Below, one piece after another: positions 1 through 11,984 of a stretch of 43,144 nucleotides of DNA. The DNA lies in NCBI GenBank assembly GCA_019240215.1, contig JAFAYQ010000068.1, positions 1 to 43,144 of the forward strand, given 5' to 3'. The number at the start of each line of letters is the position of its first letter. The stretch's first letter is position 1. The notes below the pieces were generated by a model. It had not been told where the DNA came from, did not search any database, and worked only from the letters and a program-made list of their open reading frames with translations. The stretch is from Actinomycetota bacterium (GTDB lineage Bacteria > Actinomycetota > Actinomycetes > Streptosporangiales > Streptosporangiaceae). The translations under genes and the position numbers were made by a program.

Positions 1-1016
<1,016 letters not shown>

Positions 1017-1037
1017 TGAGCGCTCCTCGTGCAGCGT

Positions 1038-1125
1038 GTATTAACTCATGCGTAGTCGCTTGGGACTTTACTAGTCCTGGGACGTGCGCGGGACGCTGCT
1101 GGGACTAGCGGGACAGGTGGGAGAC
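1038..1125 (-). promoter_or_regulatory. GGGAC repeat array with DosR/DevR-like half-site, ppdK promoter region
   Basis: Between the divergent starts at 1016 and 1131 the plus strand reads GGGAC at 1062, 1079, 1090, 1101 and 1110, and GGGAG at 1119. The sequence TTGGGACTTTA (1060-1070) matches one half of the DosR consensus TTSGGGACTWWAGTCCCSAA. An opposed AGTCC follows with 2 bp too much spacing. On the minus strand, TAATAC (1038-1043) could be a -10 element, with its -35 region falling on the box at 1061-1066. That is a usual geometry for DosR-type activation. The last repeat also serves as the Shine-Dalgarno of the gene at 1131. The assignment is inferred from pattern only. Confidence 0.45.
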
Positions 1126-1130
1126 ATCGC

Positions 1131-2009
1131 ATGACGACGATCGGATTGCTGCACCCTGGGGAGATGGGGGCCGGGCTCGGGGGTGCCCTGGCCGACCGCG
1201 GTCACACCGTGCTGTGGCTGCCGGAGGGGCGCAGCCGGGCCACCGCCGAGCGGGCCGCCGGGGCCGGGCTGACGAGCACCGGCAGCCTGAGCGACCTGCT
1301 CGGCCGGGCCGAGGTGGTGCTGTCGGTGTGCCCGCCGCAGGCGGCCCCGGCCGTGGCCGCCAGCGTGGCCTCCGACGGCTTCGGCGGCCTGGTGGTCGAC
1401 GCCAACGCGATCGCGCCGCGGACCGTGCGGACGGTGGCGGCCACGGTGACCGCGGCCGGCGCCACGTTCGTGGACGGCGGCATCATCGGCCTCGCCCCGC
1501 AGCCGGGGAGCGCCGGCGGCCCCCGGCTCTACCTGTCCGGGGAACCCGGGTCGCCGGCCGCGGCCCAGGTGGCGGCGCTGTTCGACGGCACCGCGGTGAC
1601 CGCCTGCCTGGTCGACGGCGGGGTGGGGGCGGCCTCGGCGGTCAAGATGGCCTACGCCGCCTGGACCAAGGGCTCGGCCGCGCTGCTGCTGGCGGCCCGG
1701 GCGCTGGCCCGCACCGAGCGGGTCGAGGGCACGCTGCTGGCCGAGTGGGGGGCCTCCCAGCCCCAGCTGGCCGCCCGGACGGAAAACGCCGCCCGGTCGG
1801 CGGCGGCCAAGGGCTGGCGCTGGGACCCGGAGATGACCGAGATCGCGGCGGCCATGGCCGACGCCGGGCTGCCGGACGGCTTCCACCAGGCGGCGGCCGA
1901 GGTCTTCCGGTGCGCCCCGCGGGCGGACCCGGCCGGGCTGGCCGAGACCGCCCCCGGTGACGTCGTCGAACTGGTGCTGGAGGCGCTGGCGGGCGAGCAC
2001 CTGGACTGA
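1131..2009 (+). CDS. NAD(P)-binding 6-phosphogluconate / 3-hydroxyisobutyrate dehydrogenase-like protein
   Basis: 292 residues. The N-terminus carries a Rossmann dinucleotide motif, IGLLHPGEMGAGLGGALADRGH, like that of beta-hydroxyacid dehydrogenases. VVLSVCPPQA and VDGGIIG follow at the usual places. The C-terminal third (from about residue 180, containing VKMAYAAWTKGSAALLLAAR) fits the DUF1932 helical domain found in this subgroup, with Lys in the catalytic position. The exact substrate cannot be deduced. The start ATG is preceded by GGGAG seven bases upstream. The gene is divergent from ppdK and convergent with glyS; no operon partner is visible. Confidence 0.8.
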   Translation: MTTIGLLHPGEMGAGLGGALADRGHTVLWLPEGRSRATAERAAGAGLTSTGSLSDLLGRAEVVLSVCPPQAAPAVAASVASDGFGGLVVDANAIAPRTVRTVAATVTAAGATFVDGGIIGLAPQPGSAGGPRLYLSGEPGSPAAAQVAALFDGTAVTACLVDGGVGAASAVKMAYAAWTKGSAALLLAARALARTERVEGTLLAEWGASQPQLAARTENAARSAAAKGWRWDPEMTEIAAAMADAGLPDGFHQAAAEVFRCAPRADPAGLAETAPGDVVELVLEALAGEHLD

Positions 2010-2042
2010 CCCGGGGTCATGCCCGGGCTGGCCGCCTGGCGC

Positions 2043-3431
2043 TCAGCAGATCGGCAGGCGGTCGCCCAGGTAGCCCTCGAGCTGGTCGATCGCGACCCGC
2101 TCCTGCTTCATCGAGTCGCGCTCGCGCACGGTGACCGCGTGGTCTTGGAGGGTGTCGAAGTCGACGGTGACGCAGTACGGGGTGCCGATCTCGTCCTGCC
2201 GCCGGTACCGGCGGCCGATCGCGCTGGCGTCGTCGAAGTCGGTGTTCCAGCGCTTGCGCAGCGCCGCCGCCAGGTCGCGGGCCTTGGGCGACAGGTCGGT
2301 GTTGCGCGACAGCGGCAGCACCGCCACCTTGACCGGGGCGATCCGCGGGTCGAACCGCATCACCGTCCGCTTCTCCAGCTTGCCCTTGGCGTCGGGCGCC
2401 TCGTCCTCGGTGTAGGCGTCGAGCATGAACACCAGCGCCGCCCGGTCGATACCGGCCGCGGGCTCGATCACGAAGGGGACGAACCGCTCACCCGACTCCT
2501 GGTCCAGGTAGGACAGATCGGTCCCGGACGCCTTGCCGTGGGTGGTCAGGTCGTAGTCGGTGCGGTTGGCGATGCCCTCCAGCTCACCCCACTCGCTGCC
2601 GGTGAACCCGAACCGGTACTCCACGTCCACCGTGCGCTTGGAGTAGTGCGCCAGCTTCTCCTGCGGGTGCTCGAACAGGCGCAGATTCTCCCGCTTGATG
2701 CCGAGGTCGACGTACCAGTTGAAGCGGGTGTCGATCCAGGTCTGGTGCCACTCCTCGTCGGTCCCCGGGCGGACGAAGAACTCCATCTCGGCCTGCTCGA
2801 ACTCGCGGGTGCGGAAGATGAAGTTACCCGGCGTGATCTCGTTGCGGAATGACTTGCCGATCTGGCCGATGCCGAACGGCAGCTTCTTGCGCGAGCTCTG
2901 CAGCACGTTCTTGTAGTTGATGAAGATGCCCTGGGCGGTCTCCGGCCGCAGGTAGGCCAGCCCGGACTCGTCCTCGACGGGGCCGAGGTAGGTGCGCAGC
3001 AGGCCGCTGAACATCCGCGGCTCGGTGAAGGTGCCCTTGTTGCCGCAGTTGGGGCAGGTCACGTCGGCCAGGCCGTGCTCGGCGGCGTGGCCGTGGCGCT
3101 CCTCGTAGGCCTCCAGCAGGTGGTCGGCCCGGAACCGCTTGTGGCAGGACATGCACTCGACCAGCGGGTCGACGAACTCGGTGACGTGGCCGCTAGCCTC
3201 CCACACCTCGCGCGCGAGGATCACGCTGGAGTCGAGGCCGACGATGTCGTCGCGCTCCTGCACCATCGACCGCCACCACTGGCGCTTGATGTTGTTCTTG
3301 AGCTCCACCCCGAGCGGGCCGTAGTCCCAGGACGCCCGCAGGCCGCCGTAGATCTCGCTGGACGGGTACACGAACCCCCGCCGCTTGGAGAGGCTGACGA
3401 TCGTATCCATACGGTCACTGCGAGCTGCCAT
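2043..3431 (-). CDS. glyS: Glycyl-tRNA synthetase, alpha2 (eukaryote-like) type
   Basis: Charges tRNA-Gly with glycine in the cytoplasm. 462 residues with the class II fold: [13 protein letters not shown] near the N-terminus, motif 2 in [19 protein letters not shown], and the C-terminal anticodon-binding region ending [20 protein letters not shown]. Four cysteines (C93, C96, C126, C129, as CMSC and CPNC) form a probable zinc site, which the M. tuberculosis enzyme, as I recall it, lacks. I chose ATG at 3431 ([12 protein letters not shown]) because GGAGA precedes it. The open frame runs on to 3656, but that extension is low-complexity and not family-like. ATG at 3410 is an alternative start. 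Confidence 0.95.
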   Translation of the reverse strand: MAARSDRMDTIVSLSKRRGFVYPSSEIYGGLRASWDYGPLGVELKNNIKRQWWRSMVQERDDIVGLDSSVILAREVWEASGHVTEFVDPLVECMSCHKRFRADHLLEAYEERHGHAAEHGLADVTCPNCGNKGTFTEPRMFSGLLRTYLGPVEDESGLAYLRPETAQGIFINYKNVLQSSRKKLPFGIGQIGKSFRNEITPGNFIFRTREFEQAEMEFFVRPGTDEEWHQTWIDTRFNWYVDLGIKRENLRLFEHPQEKLAHYSKRTVDVEYRFGFTGSEWGELEGIANRTDYDLTTHGKASGTDLSYLDQESGERFVPFVIEPAAGIDRAALVFMLDAYTEDEAPDAKGKLEKRTVMRFDPRIAPVKVAVLPLSRNTDLSPKARDLAAALRKRWNTDFDDASAIGRRYRRQDEIGTPYCVTVDFDTLQDHAVTVRERDSMKQERVAIDQLEGYLGDRLPIC

Positions 3432-3537
3432 CAAAGGTCTCCATCCGGCTGGCGGTCGGCGTCGTTGTTTCGCGCGGCACAGCACCCTTACGGGCTGGTC
3501 CCAGACACGCGCGGGCACGGCCTGAAACCATGCGAGA

Positions 3538-3572
3538 GGGCGCGGTGGCCCCAGCTTAGAGCCACCGCGCCC
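3538..3572 (-). terminator. Perfect 12-bp GC-rich hairpin downstream of the DUF1906 gene
   Basis: GGGCGCGGTGGC (3538-3549) and its exact reverse complement (3561-3572) enclose an 11-nt loop. It begins about 60 nt after the stop codon at 3634 and precedes glyS on the same strand. There is no U-run, which is common for actinobacterial terminators. I read it as a terminator insulating glyS. Confidence 0.6.
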
Positions 3573-3633
3573 CCTTGGCGAACCAGAACCAGCCCTTCCC
3601 CTGGCCAGTTCAGGCCGTGCGGTTAAGCGCGGC

Positions 3634-5130
3634 TCACGGTGCCGACACCGCGCCACCGACCCAGTCCGCGTCGATGTTGAGTGAGTACCCGCCGACCTTG
3701 ATCTTCTGGTTGCCCTGGTACTGCTTCACCCGGTCGGCCGCCCACCGGTCCGACGCCAGCAGGTAGGGCGTGCCGGACAGGTTGTTCTTCTTGTCCCAGA
3801 GCGCGAACCACAGGGCGTCCGGCTCGTTCATCGCGTGCCCGTTGACGGCGGGGTCCGAGGCCAGGTCGGTGACGCCGGTGGAGGCGCTGGAGTACACCCC
3901 GGAGACGTAGCCGCGTACGTGTATCTCCTTGGTCCAGGCGTCGAGGAACTTGAGCACGGTGGACCGGCAGCTGGAGTTGCCGTTGTTGTAGGACTCCATG
4001 TCGAAGTAGATCGGCGAACCCTTGCCGAGGCCGAAGCTGGCCGCGTCGCCGATCGCGGTGTCGGCCGCCTGGGTGCCCTGGGTGGCCGGGTTCTTGCTGC
4101 TGATGGCGGCGAAGTTGTTGCAGGGCGCCTGCAGCCCGACGTAGAGCGGCAGCAGCGACCAGCCCATCGCGTGCACGGACTTGACCCAGGACGCCGACAG
4201 GTTGCCGTAGTCGCAGGCCATGTTCTGGCCGCCGATGTAGATCCCGATGGCCGAGTACTTGCTCTTCCACGCCTTCATCGCGTTCAGCGACGGCGCGGTG
4301 CAGGTGTCGAACCCGGCCAGCGGGCGGGCCGGCACGCTCGCCTTGACCGTGCTGGTCAGCGTGCTGGTGCTGGTGGTGGTGACGGGCTTGGTGGTGGTGA
4401 CGGGCCCGCTGCTGACCGGCGGCGTCCCGGCTGACTGAGTGGCCGTCGGCCAGCTGTCGGTCTCGCTGATGGTGCTGGCCCGGCCCGAGCTCACCGGCCA
4501 CCCGGACTGGCTGCCGGTCACCCGGTGGATGCTCTGCATGTAGCTGGTCACCGCGCCCGGGTCCCAGCCGTAGGTGCCGGTGACCGACAGTTGGCCGCCC
4601 GGGACCGAGCCCCGCAGCTCGCTGGCCTGCCCGTACTCGCTCAGCTGGTTGAACGCCTGAGCCCGGGCGGCGATCCGGCGGCCGGCGATGCTGGGCGGCG
4701 GCGACTGCACGAGCCCGCCCTGGGCGGCGGCCCCACCGGTGCTGACCTGCCCAGACTTCGACACGCCGACCGGAGTGATGGTAATCGTCTCCGCTCGGCC
4801 CATAAGATTCGAAGGACAGTTCTGGTTCGCGCCGGGACTGCCGAGGTAGACCGCATTGATGTCGTACCTGACGCACTGACCTGGATCGGTGTCGAGATGG
4901 AAGACCTGCCAGCTCGCCGGGACGGTGACCGAGTACCCGTCGTAGCTGACCGCCTGCATGGCGGCCGTTTGTTTGTTCTTGGTCTGGGTGGCCGACGAAC
5001 CTGCCTTGGATACGTGACTGCTGACCAGGCCGCGGTCGGCCGCACTCGCGCTGGCCGGGCTCAGGCCCCCGGCGGCGAACACACCGATCGCGCACCCCAG
5101 GCCCATGACGGCCGTTGCTGTGCGACGCAT
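3634..5130 (-). CDS. Secreted DUF1906 (glycoside-hydrolase-like) protein
   Basis: 498 residues. The N-terminus is a signal peptide: [10 protein letters not shown], a hydrophobic stretch, then an ASASAAD cleavage region near residue 30. Residues about 60-130 form an exported domain ([16 protein letters not shown]) that I recall in other actinobacterial secreted proteins. A Thr/Ser/Val-rich linker near residue 240 leads to the C-terminal DUF1906 domain. That domain is a TIM barrel related to glycosidases, as in Rv2525c: [30 protein letters not shown] (acidic residues at the expected active site) and [11 protein letters not shown] at the end. It probably acts on the cell wall or a polysaccharide; substrate unknown. 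GTG at 5136 and TTG at 5133 are in frame just upstream; a G-run before them could serve any of the three starts. Confidence 0.85.
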   Translation of the reverse strand: MRRTATAVMGLGCAIGVFAAGGLSPASASAADRGLVSSHVSKAGSSATQTKNKQTAAMQAVSYDGYSVTVPASWQVFHLDTDPGQCVRYDINAVYLGSPGANQNCPSNLMGRAETITITPVGVSKSGQVSTGGAAAQGGLVQSPPPSIAGRRIAARAQAFNQLSEYGQASELRGSVPGGQLSVTGTYGWDPGAVTSYMQSIHRVTGSQSGWPVSSGRASTISETDSWPTATQSAGTPPVSSGPVTTTKPVTTTSTSTLTSTVKASVPARPLAGFDTCTAPSLNAMKAWKSKYSAIGIYIGGQNMACDYGNLSASWVKSVHAMGWSLLPLYVGLQAPCNNFAAISSKNPATQGTQAADTAIGDAASFGLGKGSPIYFDMESYNNGNSSCRSTVLKFLDAWTKEIHVRGYVSGVYSSASTGVTDLASDPAVNGHAMNEPDALWFALWDKKNNLSGTPYLLASDRWAADRVKQYQGNQKIKVGGYSLNIDADWVGGAVSAP

Positions 5131-5505
5131 CAACACCCCCCACTGCTGTTGAAATAACTGGTCGCTGGCGTCTGGCTGACCAGTACCCCCGTCGTGTAAT
5201 TACGGCGACGCCACTTTCCGGTGTTCCCCGGTCACTCTCCGGTTACCCCTCTGTTTTCGGCCCGTGACGCCTTTTAAAAGGGATAAAAACGGGGCATTGC
5301 CTGGCGCAGTCGGCGATCCCGGGAGGGCCTATCCCGAGATGCCGCGACTGGGAAAAAGTTCAACCAGCCAAATGGGTACATTTTATTATTATTAAAATGC
5401 TCTACGGGGCAGCGTAAATGCTTTGAACTACATGCTCGTAATTCACCGGGCCAGAGCGTCTAACCAGGTAGGGTGCCTGATTTCGGCATCCCTGGGGGAT
5501 TGGAT
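5131..5505. other. Gene-free stretch between uppS and the DUF1906 gene, with an AT-rich island
   Basis: 375 bp. Positions 5355-5425 are strikingly AT-rich for this genome and include the inverted repeat CATTTTA (5379-5385), a 7-nt AT loop, then TAAAATG (5393-5399). TTTTAAAA at 5273-5280 is another AT patch. It most likely holds the DUF1906 promoter and an uppS 3' end. I see no convincing -35/-10 pair, riboswitch or ORF. Confidence 0.6.
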
Positions 5506-6315
5506 TCAGCCCGCGCTGACCGGGCTCGGCTCGCCCTCGGGGGCCACCGGGTTGGGGATGGCGCCACCGTAACGGCGGTCGCGGCTGGCGTAGATTTCGC
5601 AGGCGTGCCAGAGGTGCCGGCGGTCGAAATCAGGCCAGAGCGTGTCGAGAAAGACAAGCTCGGCATAATGCGACTGCCAGAGCAGGAAATTCGAGGTGCG
5701 ATGCTCGCCCGACGAGCGCACGAAAAGGTCGACGTCGGGAATATCGGGCTCATCGAGATAACGGGAGATTGTTTTCTCGGTGACCTTTTCCGGCTTGAGC
5801 TTGCCCGCGGCCACGTCGGCCGCGATCGCGGCGGCGGCGTCGGCGATCTCGGCCCGGCCGCCGTAGTTCACGCAGAACTGCAGGGTCAGCACCGAGTTGC
5901 CGGCCGACATCCGCTCGGCCTCCTCCAGCTCGGAGATCACGCTGCGCCACAGCCGCCGGTGGCGGCCCGCCCAGCGGATCCGCACGCCCATCTCGTTGAG
6001 CAGGTCCCGGCGGCGGTGGATGACGTCGCGGTTGAACCCCATCAGGAAGCGCACCTCGTCGGGCGAGCGGCGCCAGTTCTCGGTCGAGAACGCGTAGGCC
6101 GACAGGTACGGGATGCCCAGCTCGATCGCGCCCATGATCACGTCGAGCAGCGAGGACTCGCCCTCTTTGTGACCCTCGGTCCGCGGCAGCCCCCGCTGCT
6201 TGGCCCAGCGGCCGTCACCGTCCATCACGATCGCCACGTGCCGGGGGACCAGATCCCGCGGGATCGCGGGCGGTCGGGCCCCGCTCGGATGGGGATCGGG
6301 GGGCCGGACGGTCAC
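5506..6315 (-). CDS. uppS: Isoprenyl (undecaprenyl/decaprenyl) diphosphate synthase
   Basis: Condenses isopentenyl diphosphate onto an allylic primer to make the lipid carrier for peptidoglycan and other wall polymers. 269 residues in the cis-prenyltransferase family: [63 protein letters not shown] and [10 protein letters not shown]. The catalytic aspartate is D32. The next conserved position, Asn in the family motif MDGNGRW, is Asp here (D34). The start is GTG at 6315, which overlaps the recO stop in a GTGA junction and has GGAG upstream, so the pair is translationally coupled. The open frame extends further upstream, but that part lies over recO. Confidence 0.93.
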   Translation of the reverse strand: MTVRPPDPHPSGARPPAIPRDLVPRHVAIVMDGDGRWAKQRGLPRTEGHKEGESSLLDVIMGAIELGIPYLSAYAFSTENWRRSPDEVRFLMGFNRDVIHRRRDLLNEMGVRIRWAGRHRRLWRSVISELEEAERMSAGNSVLTLQFCVNYGGRAEIADAAAAIAADVAAGKLKPEKVTEKTISRYLDEPDIPDVDLFVRSSGEHRTSNFLLWQSHYAELVFLDTLWPDFDRRHLWHACEIYASRDRRYGGAIPNPVAPEGEPSPVSAG

Positions 6316-7043
6316 ACACGCTCCACGTGACGAAGTGAACGGATGGAGTGCTCGAGGTGCCACTGCAGGTAGGCGGCCACCAGGCCACTGCACTCTATCT
6401 GGTGCCGTCGTTCGGTTTGGTCCGCCGTGCCCCAATCTCCGCGCAGCAGCGCGGTCATCAGCGCCACGGCGGCCGGGCCCGGGGAAGCGGCGCCGGGTGG
6501 GCGGCAGTTGGCGCACACGACGCCGCCGGCCGGGATCGCGAACGCGGGCAGCCGGTCCTTGCGGCCGCAGCGGGCGCACTCGTCCAGCACCGGGGCGTAG
6601 CCCGCCACCGCCAGCGACCGCAGCAGGTAGGCGTCGAGCACCAGCCGGGGATCGTGGTCGCTCTCCCCCAGCGTGCGCAGGCCGCCGATCAGCAGCAGGA
6701 ACTGACGGAGGGTGGGCTCCTTTTCCTCCGGGGTGAACCGCTCGGCGGTCTCCAGCATCGCCACCCCGGCCGTGTAGCGGGGGTAGTCGGCGGTCAGCGG
6801 GGCGCCGTAGGAGCGGATGACCTCGGCCTGGGTGATCGTGTCGAGCGACCGGCCCTGGTACAGCAGCAGGTCGACGTGGGTGAACGGCTCCAGCCGGGCG
6901 CCGAACCGGGACCGGGTCCGGCGCACGCCCTTGGCCACCGCCCGCACCTTGCCGGTCTTGCGGGCCAGCACGGTGATGATGTGGTCGGCCTCGCCCAGCT
7001 TCTGCGTGCGCAGCACCACTCCGTCGTCCCGGTACAGCTGCAT
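6312..7043 (-). CDS. recO: DNA repair protein RecO
   Basis: Loads RecA onto SSB-coated DNA with RecR during recombinational repair. 243 residues from [20 protein letters not shown], the typical N-terminal OB-fold start, with [21 protein letters not shown] following. The C-terminal part has a four-cysteine zinc motif (CARC ... CANC, about residues 152-179). I chose ATG at 7043 because homologues start here and GGGAGA lies upstream; an in-frame ATG at 7082 adds 13 unlikely residues. The 3' end overlaps the uppS start by 4 nt. Confidence 0.93.
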   Translation of the reverse strand: MQLYRDDGVVLRTQKLGEADHIITVLARKTGKVRAVAKGVRRTRSRFGARLEPFTHVDLLLYQGRSLDTITQAEVIRSYGAPLTADYPRYTAGVAMLETAERFTPEEKEPTLRQFLLLIGGLRTLGESDHDPRLVLDAYLLRSLAVAGYAPVLDECARCGRKDRLPAFAIPAGGVVCANCRPPGAASPGPAAVALMTALLRGDWGTADQTERRHQIECSGLVAAYLQWHLEHSIRSLRHVERV

Positions 7044-7114
7044 GCAGGTATTCTCCCGCACCACACCGACAACGGGGGACATACGCGCCGTAGGGTGGTC
7101 GCGAAAGGCGGGCT

Positions 7115-8131
7115 ATGAGCGAACACGGATTCGGCTTTGTCGGTACCGGTGTCGTGGCTGATTTTCACGCCCGGGCGCTGTCCACCCTGCCCGGTGCCCG
7201 GCTGGTAGCGGTCACCGACGTCGACCCGGAGCGGGCGCGGGCGTTCGCGGCCAAGCACCACGTCGCCGACGAGCCGGACCTGGCCGCCCTGCTGGCCCGC
7301 CGCGACGTCGACGTGGTGACGGTGTGCGTGCCCAGCGGCCAGCACGCCGAGGTGGGTGTGCAGGCGGCCCGGGCCGGCAAGCACCTGGTGGTCGAGAAGC
7401 CGATCGACGTCAGCCTGGCGGCGGCCGACAAGCTGATCGCAGCCGCCCGGGCGGCCGGGGTCACGGTCACCGTGATCTCCCAGCACCGGTTCGACCCGGG
7501 CCTGGCCGATCTGCGCCGCCTGATCGACGAGGGCGCGTTCGGCCGCCTGCTGCTCGGCCAGGTCGCCACCAAGTGGTGGCGGGGCCAGGACTACTACGAC
7601 AGCGCGGGCTGGCGCGGCACCTGGGCGATGGACGGCGGTGCCCTGATGAACCAGGGCATTCACTACACCGACCTGCTGCGCTGGTACCTGGGCCCGGTGG
7701 CCGAGGTGAGCGCGCTGGCGGTGACCCAGGCGCACGACATCGAGGCCGAGGACTGCGCGCTGGCCACGGTGCGGTTCATGTCCGGCGCGGTCGGCACGAT
7801 CACCGCCACCACCTCGGTGATCCCCGGGTTCGCGCAGCGGCTGGAGATCAGCGGGACCGAGGGGTCGGCCATCGTCGAGGACGGCGTGCTGGTGTACCGG
7901 GGATTCCGGGACGGGTCCGAGGTGCGGTCCGCGGGCAGCACCCGGGGTGCGGCCGCCGACGCGGCCGGCCTGGAGGTGGCGGCGCACCGGGCCCAGCTGG
8001 CCGACCTGCTGGCCGCGCTGGAGGAAGGGCGGCCGCCGGCGGTGACGGCGGCCGACGGCCGGGCCACCCTGGAGCTGGTGTGCGCGGTGTACCAGTCGGC
8101 CCGCGAGGGCGCGCCGGTGAGGCTGGCATGA
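7115..8131 (+). CDS. Gfo/Idh/MocA family NAD(P)-dependent oxidoreductase
   Basis: 338 residues. The N-terminal Rossmann fold shows [17 protein letters not shown]. The family motif is in LVVEKPIDV, with the conserved Lys, and [19 protein letters not shown] holds the catalytic-region Asp/His. The C-terminal alpha/beta domain is complete. These enzymes oxidise or epimerise sugars, inositols or their derivatives; the substrate is not readable here. AAAGG lies upstream of the ATG. The stop overlaps the next gene (ATGA), a sugar isomerase-like protein, so the two probably act on the same carbohydrate. Confidence 0.88.
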   Translation: MSEHGFGFVGTGVVADFHARALSTLPGARLVAVTDVDPERARAFAAKHHVADEPDLAALLARRDVDVVTVCVPSGQHAEVGVQAARAGKHLVVEKPIDVSLAAADKLIAAARAAGVTVTVISQHRFDPGLADLRRLIDEGAFGRLLLGQVATKWWRGQDYYDSAGWRGTWAMDGGALMNQGIHYTDLLRWYLGPVAEVSALAVTQAHDIEAEDCALATVRFMSGAVGTITATTSVIPGFAQRLEISGTEGSAIVEDGVLVYRGFRDGSEVRSAGSTRGAAADAAGLEVAAHRAQLADLLAALEEGRPPAVTAADGRATLELVCAVYQSAREGAPVRLA

Positions 8132-8961
8132 CGGTGGTGCTGAGCGGGTTCGCGGACGAGATCGCGGCCGACCTCGACGCCCAGCTCGAGGTGCTGGCCG
8201 GGCTGTCCATCCGGCACCTGGAGCTGCGCAGCGCCTGGTCGGTCACCGTGGCCGACCTCGACGACCAGCAGGTGGCCCGGATCCGGCGGGCGCTGGACGG
8301 GGCCGGGGTGACGGTGTCGGCCATCGGCTCGCCGATCGGCAAGATACCGGTCGAGGCGCCGCTGGCGCCCGAGCTGGACCGGCTGCGGCGGATCGCCGAC
8401 ATCGCGGCCGCGCTCGGCACCCCGCTGGTGCGGGTGTTCTCGTTCTTCCTGCCGGCCGGGCGGCGGCCGGAGGAGTTCCGCGGGCCGGTGCTGGACCGGA
8501 TGGCCGCGCTCGCCGGGATCGCCGAGGAGCGCGGCCTGGTCCTGGCCCACGAGAACGAGAAGGAGATCTACGGGGACGTCCCCGAGCGGTGCGCGGAGAT
8601 CATCCGCGTGGTCGGGTCGCCGGCGTTGCGGGCCACGTTCGACGCGGCCAACTTCGTGCAGTGCGGGGTCGCCGCTCCGCACGACCAGGGCTATCCCCTG
8701 CTCGCTCCTTATCTGGAATATCTGCAGGTCAAGGACGCCCTGGCCGCCACCGGGGCGGTGGTGCCCGCCGGGCAGGGTGACGGCCAGGTGCGTCAGACTC
8801 TGGCCGCGCTGAACGACGCCGGGTTCGCCGGTTTCGTATCGCTGGAACCGCACCTGGCGGTGGCCGGGCGGTTCGGGGGCTTCAGCGGGCCAGAGGACTT
8901 CACCCGGGCCGCCCGCGCCCTGTTCGGGCTGCTGGACGACCTGGGCATGTCCTGGAGGTGA
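8128..8961 (+). CDS. Sugar phosphate isomerase/epimerase (xylose isomerase-like TIM barrel)
   Basis: 277 residues of the AP endonuclease 2 / xylose isomerase-like superfamily. Likely metal-ligand motifs are LELRS at strand 2, LAHENEKEIYGD (Glu/Asp), TFDAANFVQCG, LQVKDAL and VSLEPHL near the end. This is the usual Glu-Asp-His-Glu set for a divalent metal. It is coupled to the upstream oxidoreductase by a 4-nt ATGA overlap. The two-gene unit resembles inositol or hexose catabolic modules, but no transporter or regulator is adjacent, so the pathway stays open. It converges with leuA, with only 6 nt between the stops. Confidence 0.85.
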   Translation: MTVVLSGFADEIAADLDAQLEVLAGLSIRHLELRSAWSVTVADLDDQQVARIRRALDGAGVTVSAIGSPIGKIPVEAPLAPELDRLRRIADIAAALGTPLVRVFSFFLPAGRRPEEFRGPVLDRMAALAGIAEERGLVLAHENEKEIYGDVPERCAEIIRVVGSPALRATFDAANFVQCGVAAPHDQGYPLLAPYLEYLQVKDALAATGAVVPAGQGDGQVRQTLAALNDAGFAGFVSLEPHLAVAGRFGGFSGPEDFTRAARALFGLLDDLGMSWR

Positions 8962-8967
8962 GGCGGT

Positions 8968-10883
<1,916 letters not shown>

Positions 10884-10962
10884 GATGCCTTCAGCGTAGC
10901 AGGCGATTTCAGGGGCCGAATAACCAGTCGCGATTTCCGGGCGGCGGTGTTTGGGTGGCCGG

Positions 10963-11973
10963 GTGGACGTGCAGAGGTTTGAGGCGGCGGCCGACCCGGC
11001 GGCGGTACGGGCGCTGCATGAGATCTACCGGGCGGGGGCGCCGGTCGACGAGCCCGGCGGCCCGCCGATGTCGGCCGCGGTGTTCAGCGGGCTGCTGGTC
11101 CGCGGGTGGTGCGCCGAGCCGCGGGACAACTGGCTGGCCCGCGACGGCGGCACCGTGCTGGGCGGCTACTCGCTGGAGCTGCCGGACCGGGAGAACCGCG
11201 ACCGGGCGGCGCTGATGCTGCTGGTGGCGCCGGAGCGGCGGCGTTCCGGGGCGGGAAGTGCGCTGCTGCGGCACGCGCTGGCGCGCGCGGACGAGCTGGG
11301 CCGCGGCACGGTGACCAGCGAGGTGCTGGACGGCACCCCGGGTGACGCGTTCGCCCGGGCGATGGGGGCCCGGGCCGACCTGGTGGAGAACCGGCGGACG
11401 CTGGACCTGACCGCGATCCCGGACGGCCAGCTGGCCCGGCTGCGGGCCGCGGCCCTGGCCCACGCGGACGGGTACACGCTGACCAGCTGGGACGGGCCGA
11501 CCCCGGACCAGTGGCGGGAGCCGGTGGCCCGGATGAACGAGGCGATGGCCGACGCCCCGCGCGGGGCCGGCGAGCAGCCCCAGGTGTGGACGGCCGACCG
11601 GGTCGCGGAGGCCGACCGGCTCAGCCTGGAGAAGGGGCTGCGCCGGTACTCGCTGGCGGCGGTGGCAGCCACCGGCGAGCTGGCCGCCCTGACCCAGCTG
11701 TCGGTCGAGGAGGCCGAGCCGGCCTGGGGTCACCAGGAGATGACCGCGGTGGCCCGGGCCCACCGCGGGCACCGGCTGGGCCTGCTGACCAAGGTGGCCA
11801 TGCTGGAGTGGATGGCCGACCGCGAGCCCCGGCTGGAGTACGTGGAAACCTGGAACGGCGAGGACAACGCCCACATGGTGGCGATCAACGTGGCGCTCGG
11901 CTTCGCCAAGCCGCACCGGGTCACCGCCTGGCTGCTGCCCACCCGCGTCCCGGCCGCCTCTGGCCCGCGCTGA
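10963..11973 (+). CDS. GNAT-superfamily acetyltransferase, tandem domain
   Basis: About 336 residues with two GNAT folds. The first carries an acetyl-CoA-binding motif A variant, LLVAPERRRSGAGSALLRHAL, near residues 86-106. The second ends in AVARAHRGHRLGLLTKVAMLEWM, another R/Q-x-x-G-like loop, followed by the NVALGF stretch typical of motif B. The acceptor is unknown. The start is uncertain: GTG at 10963 is chosen, while GTG 10969 and TTG 10951 are in frame, and none has a clear Shine-Dalgarno. It is divergent from leuA and converges on era. Confidence 0.85.
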   Translation: MDVQRFEAAADPAAVRALHEIYRAGAPVDEPGGPPMSAAVFSGLLVRGWCAEPRDNWLARDGGTVLGGYSLELPDRENRDRAALMLLVAPERRRSGAGSALLRHALARADELGRGTVTSEVLDGTPGDAFARAMGARADLVENRRTLDLTAIPDGQLARLRAAALAHADGYTLTSWDGPTPDQWREPVARMNEAMADAPRGAGEQPQVWTADRVAEADRLSLEKGLRRYSLAAVAATGELAALTQLSVEEAEPAWGHQEMTAVARAHRGHRLGLLTKVAMLEWMADREPRLEYVETWNGEDNAHMVAINVALGFAKPHRVTAWLLPTRVPAASGPR

Positions 11974-11984
11974 CACCCGGGCCT

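Noticed and set aside
3432..3537. T-box leader for glyS
   Set aside because: No T-box AGGGTGG-type conserved block or terminator/antiterminator pair in the short leader.
3432..3656. N-terminal extension of glyS to 3656
   Set aside because: The extension is Arg/Pro/Gly-rich, crosses the terminator hairpin of the preceding gene, and homologues begin near [13 protein letters not shown].
5137..5300. c-di-AMP (ydaO) riboswitch ahead of the secreted DUF1906 protein
   Set aside because: Such riboswitches precede many actinobacterial wall hydrolases, but the conserved GGGGAACC and GGGTGAATC blocks are not both present in order.
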